A DNA stretch of 20,318 bases, taken from the NCBI GenBank assembly GCA_002293065.1, contig DBCN01000151.1, positions 1-20,318 on the forward strand, read 5' to 3'. The notes beneath the pieces were generated by a model. That model was not told the origin of the DNA, did no database searches, and saw nothing but the letters and a program-made list of their open reading frames with translations. Numbering within the stretch: the stretch's first letter is position 1; every line of letters begins with the position of its first letter. This document shows, piece by piece, positions 1 to 7,236 of this stretch. A program made the translations under genes and the position numbers. This stretch comes from Opitutia bacterium UBA957. Its GTDB lineage: Bacteria; Verrucomicrobiota; Verrucomicrobiia; Opitutales; UBA953.

Positions 1-30
1 GCTAGGTTAGCACGCAGTGCTAACCCTACC
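1..30 (-). repeat. REP-like hairpin with a GTAG head
   Basis: Read on the minus strand, a GTAG tetranucleotide (29 to 26) is followed directly by a perfect 9-bp stem, GGTTAGCAC (25-17) and GTGCTAACC (13-5), around a 3-nt loop (16-14). GTAG or GGAG next to a short imperfect or perfect palindrome is the known layout of REP sequences mobilised by RAYT transposases. It lies just downstream of the aldo/keto reductase stop and could also serve as a transcript end, but no T-run follows the stem. I see only this one copy in the window, so the REP assignment is an inference. Confidence 0.5.
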
Positions 31-42
31 TGTGCATTGTGC

Positions 43-993
43 TCAACCTAACGCCTTTGCGATTTCGGCGAGGGCGTCCGCGGGAATCGCGAGGCGGCCG
101 CCGCCGATGGTCTCGGTGATTTGGCCGGGCTTGCGGGCGCCGACGATCGCGGCGGTGACGCGTGGTTGGCGCAGCACCCAAGCGATGGCGAGTTCGGCGG
201 GCGTCGTGCCAAGGCGCGTCGCGACCTGTCGTAGCACGTCATTCAGGGCGATGTTCTTGGACAGGAGGGGGTCGTTGAACTGCGGGTCGCCGCGGCGGTG
301 GTCGGTGGCGGGTAGGGCATCGACCCAAGCGCGGGTGACCTTGCCGCTGAGCAGGCCCTTCTGCATCGGGCTGTAGGGGATGAGGCCGATGTCGTTCGCT
401 TCACAGTAGGGAATGATTTCCGCCTCGATGCTGCGGTTGATCATGCTGTACGGCGGCTGCAGGAAGGCGACCGGATGGATCGGTTGGAGGCGCTTGAGTT
501 GCGCGACGCTGAAGTTGCTCACGCCCGCCCAGCGGACCTTGCCCGCCTGCACGAGCTCCGCGATGGCCGACCAGCCTTCTTCGATATCCTCGTCGGGCTG
601 GGGCCAGTGGATCTGGTACATGTCGATGACATCGACGCCGAGGCGCCGGAGGCTGTCATCGATTTCGCGGTGGATGCTGGCGCGCTTGAGGCGCGGCACG
701 ATGGTGCCGTCGGCTTCCCAGCAACGTTCGCACTTCGTCGAAAGGATCGGCCGACGACCTTTGAGTTCCTTGAGTGCGCGACCAACGACGTCTTCGCAGT
801 GCCCCAGGCCGTAGACGGGCGCCGTATCGAGCCAATTGATACCCAGGTCGAGCGCTTCGTGGATGGTGCGGACAGACAGGGCATCGTCCTGCGGGCCCCA
901 GCCGAATTTCCAATCGCCACCGCCCATGGCCCAGGTACCGAGGCCGACGGGTGTCAGGTGGAGGTCGGAACAGCCGAGTTTGCGAAGCTTCAC
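43..993 (-). CDS. Aldo/keto reductase, cytoplasmic
   Basis: This 316-residue protein is a NAD(P)H-dependent aldo/keto reductase that probably reduces a sugar-derived carbonyl or oxidises the matching alcohol. The AKR catalytic tetrad is visible: Asp56 (WLDTAPVYG), Tyr61, Lys87 (STKC) and His129 (YQIHW). A GVSNFS motif and a C-terminal IVGARKP cofactor-binding loop also fit. There is no signal peptide. I place the start at a GTG two bases after the sulfatase TAA, because residue 1 then begins the conserved first strand (KLRKLGCS); an in-frame ATG at 1062 would add 23 unconserved residues inside the sulfatase gene. The tight spacing implies coupled translation with the sulfatase. The substrate cannot be read from the sequence. 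Confidence 0.93.
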   Translation of the reverse strand: MKLRKLGCSDLHLTPVGLGTWAMGGGDWKFGWGPQDDALSVRTIHEALDLGINWLDTAPVYGLGHCEDVVGRALKELKGRRPILSTKCERCWEADGTIVPRLKRASIHREIDDSLRRLGVDVIDMYQIHWPQPDEDIEEGWSAIAELVQAGKVRWAGVSNFSVAQLKRLQPIHPVAFLQPPYSMINRSIEAEIIPYCEANDIGLIPYSPMQKGLLSGKVTRAWVDALPATDHRRGDPQFNDPLLSKNIALNDVLRQVATRLGTTPAELAIAWVLRQPRVTAAIVGARKPGQITETIGGGRLAIPADALAEIAKALG

Positions 994-995
994 GG

Positions 996-2375
996 TTACT
1001 TCGACTCTTTCTTGCGGGCCTTGTTCGCGTCCTGCAACTGCTTCTGTGAGCGCATCGGCCATTCGGGGTGGTCGACGTGCGCGTCCTTGAAAATCGCCAG
1101 GGCCTTGGCGACGAGCTCAGGCCGTTTGTCCGCGAGGTCATTCTTCTCGTTCGCATCGGCCTTGAGGTCGTAGATTTCCATCTTGGCGGCGGGTCCGTTG
1201 CGGACGGCTTTCCAGTCGTCCCAGCGGGCGGCTTGCAGCGATTGCCCCTCGTGGAGTTCCCAGTAGAAGTAATCACGCTTCGGGGCGGGACCGCCCTGCA
1301 GGAACGCGGCCAGGGAAAGGCCGTCGGTCTTAAGCCCGGCGGGTGCCTTGGTTCCGGAGAGTTCCAGAGCCGTCGGTAGGTAATCCCACGATGCCCAAGG
1401 TTCATCGCTCACGCGACCCGCGGGGACCTTGCCCGGCCAACGGGCGAGGGCGGCTTGGCGTAGCGCGCCTTCGTAGAGTCCGCGCTTGTAGCCGCGCAGT
1501 CCATTGGCTGCTTGGTCGAAGAGTTTGCCGATTTCCGAATTCGGCGCGAACGAGGAGCCGTTGTCGCCCGCGGTCATCACCAGGGTGTTCTCGTCGAGCC
1601 CGAGTTCCTTGAGCAATTTGAACATGCGCCCCACATCGGCATCGAGGCGCGTGACCTGCGCGGCGTAGGCCTTCTGGGTGGGCGTCCAAGGCTTATCTTT
1701 GTAGATCCCGAAGTCATTGATTTCGTGGCGGCCGTGGGGCAGGGTGATCGCGTAGAAGAGGAAGAACGGTCGGTCCTTCTGGGCGCGGATCCACGTTTCG
1801 ACTTCCTGTTGGATGAGATCCTGAGCGTAGGTCTTACCGACGCCCTTGCCGTCGTTGCCGGGCAGTTCGATGCGCTGGTCGTCGCGGTAGAGGTAGGTCG
1901 GGAAGTAGCTATGCGCGTGGCGCTGGCAGTTGTAGCCGAAGAATCGGTCGAAGCCATTCTTCAACGGGCTGCCGGTGGTGTCGAACATGCCCATGCCCCA
2001 CTTGCCCATGCAGGCGGTCGCGTAGCCGTTGCCCTTGAGCGCCTTCGCGACCGTGATGGAGTCGGCGGGAATCGGCAACTGGCCCTCGGACTTCAGTTCA
2101 CGGTTGGCGCGGATGGGGCTATGGCCCGTGTGTTGGCCCAGCATGAGCGAGGTGCGACTCGGCGCGCAGACCGAAGTCCCGCAGTAGCCTTGGGTGAACC
2201 TCGTGCCTTCCGCGGCCATGCGGTCGAGGTTGGGCGTCTGGATGAGTTTCTGTCCGTAGCAACCCAGGTCGCCCTGCGCGAGGTCGTCGCTCAGGATGAA
2301 GATGAGGTTCGGCTTGCGCGGTTCAGCGGCGCAGGCGATCGCGGCGCCGAGGAGAAGGAGTAAGCGGAGGGGCAT
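996..2375 (-). CDS. Secreted type I (formylglycine) sulfatase
   Basis: This 459-residue arylsulfatase-family enzyme hydrolyses sulfate esters, probably on a sulfated glycan, outside the cytoplasm. The signal peptide is MPLRLLLLLGAAIACAA. Metal-binding Asp30-Asp31 lie in FILSDDLA. The Cys-type sulfatase motif CAPSR has Cys70, the residue converted to formylglycine. GKWGMG and the later GDNGSS motif supply further active-site residues. Family members usually have 450-550 residues, so it looks complete. I chose the ATG at 2375 because it opens the signal peptide; the reading frame stays open to 2516, but that extension is low-complexity Pro-rich sequence. Maturation needs a formylglycine-generating enzyme or anSME, and none lies in this window. 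A DUF6807 gene is upstream and an aldo/keto reductase starts 2 bp downstream. Confidence 0.95.
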   Translation of the reverse strand: MPLRLLLLLGAAIACAAEPRKPNLIFILSDDLAQGDLGCYGQKLIQTPNLDRMAAEGTRFTQGYCGTSVCAPSRTSLMLGQHTGHSPIRANRELKSEGQLPIPADSITVAKALKGNGYATACMGKWGMGMFDTTGSPLKNGFDRFFGYNCQRHAHSYFPTYLYRDDQRIELPGNDGKGVGKTYAQDLIQQEVETWIRAQKDRPFFLFYAITLPHGRHEINDFGIYKDKPWTPTQKAYAAQVTRLDADVGRMFKLLKELGLDENTLVMTAGDNGSSFAPNSEIGKLFDQAANGLRGYKRGLYEGALRQAALARWPGKVPAGRVSDEPWASWDYLPTALELSGTKAPAGLKTDGLSLAAFLQGGPAPKRDYFYWELHEGQSLQAARWDDWKAVRNGPAAKMEIYDLKADANEKNDLADKRPELVAKALAIFKDAHVDHPEWPMRSQKQLQDANKARKKESK

Positions 2376-2389
2376 GGGCGAAGGGAAAA

Positions 2390-2431
2390 GGGGATGGGGG
2401 ATAGGGGAAGGGGGAAGGGGGATGGGATGGG
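2390..2431 (+). repeat. G-run tract (GGGGA-type short tandem repeats)
   Basis: Seven runs of three to five G are separated by AT, ATA or AA (runs at 2390-2393, 2396-2400, 2404-2407, 2410-2414, 2417-2421, 2424-2426 and 2429-2431). This meets the usual G-quadruplex pattern on the plus strand, which is the template strand for the sulfatase. The sulfatase mRNA is correspondingly C-rich just before its start codon. The tract looks like a degenerate tandem array of a 6-7 bp unit. Confidence 0.8.
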
Positions 2432-2498
2432 CCGGGCACTTGAAAAGCAAAAGGGGACCGGGTCGGATATGCTTAGCGGCCTTTGGCCACGGCACAAT

Positions 2499-2521
2499 CC
2501 AAACCCAAATCCCCAATCCCC
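2499..2521 (-). repeat. G-run motif on the sense strand, arm of an imperfect inverted repeat
   Basis: On the minus strand this reads as G-runs separated by ATT, ATTT and TTT. The arm at 2509-2521 is the reverse complement of 2390-2402 at 12 of 13 positions. A transcript running from the DUF6807 gene into the sulfatase gene could therefore either fold the G-runs locally or pair them with the C-run just before the sulfatase start. The rest of the 171-bp gap shows only a weak GGCC-AAA-GGCC hairpin near 2480-2491. Confidence 0.6.
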
Positions 2522-2546
2522 TTTCTCCTCTTGTATCTTTAGGGCC

Positions 2547-3587
2547 TTACTCCGCCTGGTCCTTCAGCCACTGCTGGTATTGGGCCTCGGTCTGCTCCTT
2601 GGTCAGTTTGCCGCTGTGGATCAGGATGCGGAAACGGAAGGTCTCGGACTTGCCCGGCTGGATCGTGAAGTTGAGGGTCGTCTTGCCCTTCGTGAATTCC
2701 TTGGCGCCGAACGGGTTGGCGGCGAAGAGGCCGTAACCGCGGTTATGCCAGTAGGTCGGGAAGGTGCTGTTCTTCGGGTGGTCGAAGATGCCGATGCACA
2801 CGTCTTCGCCCTTCACGTTGCCGGACAAGGTCATCCACTTGGCGCGGGTGCTCCAGGTTTCCTTTTCGCCGACCTTACCTTCGCTGCTGAGGTAGATGCC
2901 GTTGACGCCGGTGTTGTCGAGCTTGGCGACCGCGGTCGGCTTACCCGCGTCATCGGTGAAGATTTCGGCCTTGGTGGAGGGCTCCTCGAGGGAGCGCGTG
3001 ACGCGGATGGCGATGACGCCTTCCTTGGAGTCATTAAAGACGGCGGGCTTGTCCTGGGCGGTCAGCGTAATGATGCGGTCGATGATGCGGAGGTCCTTGG
3101 CGGCGCGGAAGACGAGCGTCTCGTCCTGCTGCAGCACCTTGGAGCCGTCGGCGAGGATCCAGTCGGACGACACCTTGAGCGAGGCGACGCCTTCGCCGCT
3201 CTTCATGGCGAGGATGGCCTTGTGCTTGACGCTGCCGTAAGGGATTTTGCTGTCGCGCGAGTAGCCCTCGGGCGGGGAGTTCCAGAAGTCGGTGCCGTTG
3301 ACGTTCCCGTAGTTGAACCACGAAGAGATGTGGTGCGGGTGGTCGGTGCGTTCACCGGCGACCTTCTCGAGCGGGAAACCGCGGGTGAAGATGTTGCCGC
3401 TGGCGGTGCGGAGCGGGGAGAGGAGCGGCTTCTTCTGGTCGGCCCAGAAGACGTAGGACGTGAACGGCTGGCCGTCGACGAGGACGTCGACCTGCTTCTT
3501 GTCGGCCTGTTCGACGAGTTTGACCTCGGCGGCGTGGGCGCAGGTGGCGGCCAAGGCGAGGGCGAGGAGGGAGAAGGGCTTTTTCAT
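2547..3587 (-). CDS. Secreted DUF6807 (PmoA-like) family protein
   Basis: This 346-residue protein has a clear signal peptide (MKKPFSLLALALAATCAHAA). The mature region matches what I know of the DUF6807 family, often labelled 'PmoA family' though unrelated to methane monooxygenase: a beta-rich fold with an early DHPHH motif (in ERTDHPHHIS, about residues 80-90) and a late PTYWHNRGYGLFAANPFG block. The His-rich motif may bind metal or sugar, but no reaction is established. Family members are common in Verrucomicrobiota, Planctomycetota and Bacteroidota near dehydrogenases and glycan-degradation genes, as here. It is divergent from the dehydrogenase gene at 3707 and precedes the sulfatase. The ATG at 3587 is the only sensible start; no Shine-Dalgarno sequence is present. 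Confidence 0.85.
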   Translation of the reverse strand: MKKPFSLLALALAATCAHAAEVKLVEQADKKQVDVLVDGQPFTSYVFWADQKKPLLSPLRTASGNIFTRGFPLEKVAGERTDHPHHISSWFNYGNVNGTDFWNSPPEGYSRDSKIPYGSVKHKAILAMKSGEGVASLKVSSDWILADGSKVLQQDETLVFRAAKDLRIIDRIITLTAQDKPAVFNDSKEGVIAIRVTRSLEEPSTKAEIFTDDAGKPTAVAKLDNTGVNGIYLSSEGKVGEKETWSTRAKWMTLSGNVKGEDVCIGIFDHPKNSTFPTYWHNRGYGLFAANPFGAKEFTKGKTTLNFTIQPGKSETFRFRILIHSGKLTKEQTEAQYQQWLKDQAE

Positions 3588-3706
3588 GGGCTTTTCTAGA
3601 TAGGCTTAGAATAGGCTATGCCAAGCCGAATGCCATGAATAAGCCGCTAGTTTTAATTGAAATAAAGGAACCGAGAGGGTTGTCTGGTGACAGACCCCGT
3701 ACCCCA
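3588..3706. promoter_or_regulatory. Divergent promoter region between DUF6807 and dehydrogenase genes
   Basis: This 119-bp region separates two divergent genes and is much richer in A and T than its surroundings (for example 3651-3666). For the minus strand, a possible TTGGCA (-35, 3624-3619), 16-bp spacer and TATCTA (-10, 3602-3597) would start transcription only a few bases before the ATG at 3587. The 7-mer ATAGGCT occurs twice, at 3600 and 3611, one helical turn apart, as a regulator site might. I find no convincing plus-strand hexamer pair. Confidence 0.4.
3677..3698 (+). promoter_or_regulatory. Hairpin in the leader of the dehydrogenase gene
   Basis: GTCTG (3682-3686) and CAGAC (3691-3695) pair around a GTGA tetraloop. 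Three more G-C pairs (3677-3679 with 3696-3698) follow across a 2-nt bulge. The hairpin ends 8 nt before the chosen ATG at 3707. It could shape translation initiation or be a protein-binding palindrome; nothing in the sequence decides between them. Confidence 0.4.
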
Positions 3707-6700
3707 ATGCGCACCGTTTTCCTCGGCGCGGCTTTCGCCGCCGTTTCCGTCTTGGCTGCTCCCCCGGCCGGTCCTGAGGTCCACGTGCCGTTCAAGGACT
3801 ACCGGCAGGGGTCGACCCCGGCCGAAGCGCTCAAGGCGATGTCCGTGCCGAAGGGTTTCCAGGTGACGCTCGTCGCCGCCGAGCCTCGGGTGGTCCAGCC
3901 GATCGCGATGTGCTTTGACGAGAAGGGCCGTCTCTGGGTCGTCGAAGGCATGTCCTATCCCCGCAAACGCGGTGATGGTAAGGGTAAGGACCGCATCCTG
4001 ATTTTGGAAGACCCACTGGGCGACGGTTCTTATGGTAAATCAACGGTCTTCTACGAAGGCCTCGACCTCGTCAGCGGCATCGAGGTCGGTCACGGGGGCG
4101 TTTGGGTCGGCGCTGCGCCCGAGTTGCTCTTCATCCCGAAGGATGCCCAGGATAAACCCGGCAAGCCGCGCGTGGTGCTCGATGGTTGGGCGATGCAGGA
4201 CACGCACGAGACGTTGAACAGCTTCATCTGGGGCCCGGATGGCTGGCTGTACGGCTGCCATGGCGTCTTCACCCATTCCAACGTCGGCAAGCCCGGTGCC
4301 CCGGATTCCGAGCGGAAGCGTATCAACGCCGGCGTGTGGCGTCTGCATCCGTTGACCAAGGAGTTCGAAATCTTCGCCGAAGGCACGAGCAACCCGTGGG
4401 GTCTCGATTACGATAAGCACGGCGAGATGTTCATCACTGCCTGCGTCATCCCGCACCTCTACCACGTTTTCCCCGGCGGCCGCTACCAGCGTCAGGCCGG
4501 ACAGCATTTTAATCCGTTCACCTACGACGACATCAAGACGATTGCCGACCATGCGCACTTCACCGGCTCGGTATTGTATCGTCCGGCCGAACGCGGGATG
4601 GTCCAGCCGCAGAGCACGGATGAAGCAGGCGGCGGCCATGCCCATTGCGGACTGGCCATCTACAACGGCGACAACTTCCCCGCTGAATATCAAGGGCTAC
4701 TGCTCTTTGGCAACTTACATGGCCACCGCGTGGTGAGCGACTCCGTGAAAGCGAAGGGTAGCGGTTTCGTCGGCCATCATGCGCCCGACTTCCTGCGCAG
4801 CAACGACGCGTGGTTCATTCCGGTTTCGCAACGCGTCGGTCCGGATGGTGCGCTCTATGTCTCGGATTGGACGGATAAGCAGACTTGCCACAGCAATAAC
4901 CAGGAGATTTGGGATCGCGGCAATGGCCGCATCTACCGGGTCAGTTATGGCCAAGCCAAATCCCGGGCCCGGGACCTCACGGCGCTGAAGAGCCAGGAAC
5001 TGCTCTCCATCGCGTTGGACGACCCGAACGAGTTCTTCGTCCGGCAGGCCCGCAAGGTCCTCGCCGAACGTGCCATCGAGCTACGCCATGGAGTGGAGCC
5101 CGACTTTGGAACGGCCAGCGCCTTACTGACCGCCGAGACAACCGTCCGTTCGCTCAAGGCTGAACCGCTCCGTCGCCTCCGTGCGCTCTGGGTGTTGGCT
5201 TCCGCCGGCGTCTTTCCGGCCTTCGAGGGCGACCGCGTCCGTGCGAAGATCGACCTGCTTGAGGTCGGACTGACGGCCAAGGACGAGCACCTGCGCGCTT
5301 GGTTCGTTCGCCTCATGTCCGAGCGCACCCGCAACGTCGGACCGCGCCTCGCTGAGCTGGCGGCACAGGAGGAGTCGCCGGTGGTGCGCCGCGAACTCGC
5401 TTCCGCCTTGGGTCGACTCCCGCTCGCCGCCCGTGCCGCCGTGGCCGCTCCCTTGTTGGCCCGGTCCGAAGATGCGGCGGACCACAACCTCCCGTTGCTC
5501 CTCTGGTATGGCATTGACCCGCTGGTGGGGGCCGATGCCGCGCAAGGCATGGCGCTGGTCCAGGCTTCCAAGATCCCGAAGGTCACCGAGTTCATTTATC
5601 GCCGCCTGTCCACGGACGCCGCGGGCCGTGAACGTCTCTTGGGCCTGGCGGCGCAGCAGGCGGACCCTGCTTTACGCGAGCGTCTGCTCGAAGGCCTCGT
5701 CGCGGGGGTGCGGCAGGGTGGGGCCTTCAAGGCTCCCGCGGAATGGGCTGCTCAGGCCAAGGCCCTGCGTGGCCAGGCTTCCCCGCACCTGCTGTCCCTG
5801 GTCAATGAACTCGATGCCCTTGCGGGCGACGAGGCCAGCCGCGCTTATTTCCGTGATCAACTGGCCGACGCCAAGGCACCTGCTCCGGCGCGTCAGCGGG
5901 CGCTGTCCGTGTTGGTGCAGTCCCGCGACCGCGCGGCGGCTCCGGTGCTCCATGCTTGCCTCGCGGACGCCTCTGTCGGCGGCCCGCTGCGCCGTCAGGT
6001 CATCCAAGCCCTCGCGACCCTAGGTAACGAGGCGACCGTCCCGGCCCTCATCGCCGCCTTCAAGACCTTCACCGCCGAACAGCGCTCCGATGCGCTCCCG
6101 GCTCTCATCGCCAACCCGACCGCCGCCGCGCTCACCATGGAAGCCGTTGCGGCCGGCACCCTGGACAAGGCGGTCCTTTCGCCCGTCGCCATCCGCCAGC
6201 TCAAGTCGATGAAGGATGCCAAGGTCGACGCGCTTCTCGCGCAGGTCGTCGGTGCGGTCAACGCCACGAAGGCCGATTACGCCAAGCTCAAGGCCAAGTA
6301 CGTCGACCTGCTCAAGTCAAAGCCCTTGCGTCGAGCGGACCTCGTTGCAGGTAAGGCGCTCTACCAGCAATCGTGCGGCCTCTGTCACCAGCTCTTCGGC
6401 GAAGGCAACCATGTGGGGCCTAGCCTCACCGGTTCCAACCGTGCGAACCTCGATTACCTCCTCGAGAACGTCCTCGATCCGAACGCCCTCATCGGGAAGG
6501 ACTATCAGCTCAACGTCTTTAAACTGAAGACCGGCAACACCGTCAGCGGCCTTGTCCAGTCCGAGACCGCCGACGTGTTCAACACGGTCATGCCCGGCGG
6601 CGTGAAGCTGACCGTCGCGAAGTCCGAAGTCGCTTCGCGCGAGATCCTCGCCGTGTCGCTGATGCCCGAAGGCCTCTTCGACGCCTTGCAGCCGCAGCAG

Positions 6701-7219
6701 GTCGTCGACCTCGTGGCCTACCTGCAGTCGCCGGACGGCAAGACCGCCTTGGCGCCGCGGGTGACGGGCGTCTGGAAAATCGATGGCGCCTTGGAGGGCG
6801 AAGCCCTCAAGGTTCTTGGCGTCACGGGCGGTCGGACTGCTGGTCAATTGATGACTTCGTTTAAGGCCAGCCGCTGGAGCGGCAATGACCACCTCTGGTG
6901 GACTGGCGGCAAGCCGGGCGACACGCTGACCCTCGAACTTCCGATTGCGGAGAAGGGCCTCTATCAACTGACCTTTGTCTGCACCAAGGCCCATGACTAT
7001 GGCCGTTTCGAGCTCCGCCTTGACGGTAAACTCCTGACGGACCGTGGCCTCGACCTCTACAACCCCAAGGAAGTCGTCACCACCGGTGAACTGGATGGTG
7101 GCCGCCATGAGCTCACCGCCGGCCTGCATAAGCTGGAGGTCAAAATCCTCGCTCCGAACCCCGCCGCAACGCCGCTGCACATGTTCGGACTCGACTACCT
7201 GAAGGTCGAAAAGAAGTAA
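3707..7219 (+). CDS. PVC-type membrane-bound dehydrogenase with HEAT repeats and C-terminal cytochrome c
   Basis: This 1170-residue exported protein begins with a signal peptide (MRTVFLGAAFAAVSVLAAP). Residues about 45-440 form a glucose/sorbosone dehydrogenase-like beta-propeller of the 'putative membrane-bound dehydrogenase' family seen in Planctomycetota and Verrucomicrobiota. Residues about 450-870 are Ala/Leu-rich helical HEAT-like repeats. A cytochrome c domain follows with CGLCH at 890-894. The last 160 residues form a beta-rich module (YQLTFVCTK to FGLDYLKVEKK) resembling a carbohydrate-binding jelly roll. The likely role is periplasmic oxidation of a sugar or alcohol with electrons passed to heme c; the substrate is unknown. 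I start at 3707, where the signal peptide begins; an in-frame ATG at 3635 adds 24 residues with no signal character. It leads an apparent operon with an SMP-30 gene 17 bp downstream. Confidence 0.93.
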   Translation: MRTVFLGAAFAAVSVLAAPPAGPEVHVPFKDYRQGSTPAEALKAMSVPKGFQVTLVAAEPRVVQPIAMCFDEKGRLWVVEGMSYPRKRGDGKGKDRILILEDPLGDGSYGKSTVFYEGLDLVSGIEVGHGGVWVGAAPELLFIPKDAQDKPGKPRVVLDGWAMQDTHETLNSFIWGPDGWLYGCHGVFTHSNVGKPGAPDSERKRINAGVWRLHPLTKEFEIFAEGTSNPWGLDYDKHGEMFITACVIPHLYHVFPGGRYQRQAGQHFNPFTYDDIKTIADHAHFTGSVLYRPAERGMVQPQSTDEAGGGHAHCGLAIYNGDNFPAEYQGLLLFGNLHGHRVVSDSVKAKGSGFVGHHAPDFLRSNDAWFIPVSQRVGPDGALYVSDWTDKQTCHSNNQEIWDRGNGRIYRVSYGQAKSRARDLTALKSQELLSIALDDPNEFFVRQARKVLAERAIELRHGVEPDFGTASALLTAETTVRSLKAEPLRRLRALWVLASAGVFPAFEGDRVRAKIDLLEVGLTAKDEHLRAWFVRLMSERTRNVGPRLAELAAQEESPVVRRELASALGRLPLAARAAVAAPLLARSEDAADHNLPLLLWYGIDPLVGADAAQGMALVQASKIPKVTEFIYRRLSTDAAGRERLLGLAAQQADPALRERLLEGLVAGVRQGGAFKAPAEWAAQAKALRGQASPHLLSLVNELDALAGDEASRAYFRDQLADAKAPAPARQRALSVLVQSRDRAAAPVLHACLADASVGGPLRRQVIQALATLGNEATVPALIAAFKTFTAEQRSDALPALIANPTAAALTMEAVAAGTLDKAVLSPVAIRQLKSMKDAKVDALLAQVVGAVNATKADYAKLKAKYVDLLKSKPLRRADLVAGKALYQQSCGLCHQLFGEGNHVGPSLTGSNRANLDYLLENVLDPNALIGKDYQLNVFKLKTGNTVSGLVQSETADVFNTVMPGGVKLTVAKSEVASREILAVSLMPEGLFDALQPQQVVDLVAYLQSPDGKTALAPRVTGVWKIDGALEGEALKVLGVTGGRTAGQLMTSFKASRWSGNDHLWWTGGKPGDTLTLELPIAEKGLYQLTFVCTKAHDYGRFELRLDGKLLTDRGLDLYNPKEVVTTGELDGGRHELTAGLHKLEVKILAPNPAATPLHMFGLDYLKVEKK

Positions 7220-7236
7220 TCTATCACCCCCGAACT

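Noticed and set aside
2376..2516. Upstream in-frame extension of the sulfatase to 2516
   Set aside because: It adds 47 residues of Pro-rich low-complexity sequence in front of a normal signal peptide; the ATG at 2375 is the sensible start.
2394..3599. 401-residue plus-strand open frame opposite the DUF6807 gene
   Set aside because: It is antisense to a clear signal-peptide-bearing gene, has a repetitive Val/Gly/Asp/Glu-rich composition typical of GC-rich shadow frames, and shows no known motif.
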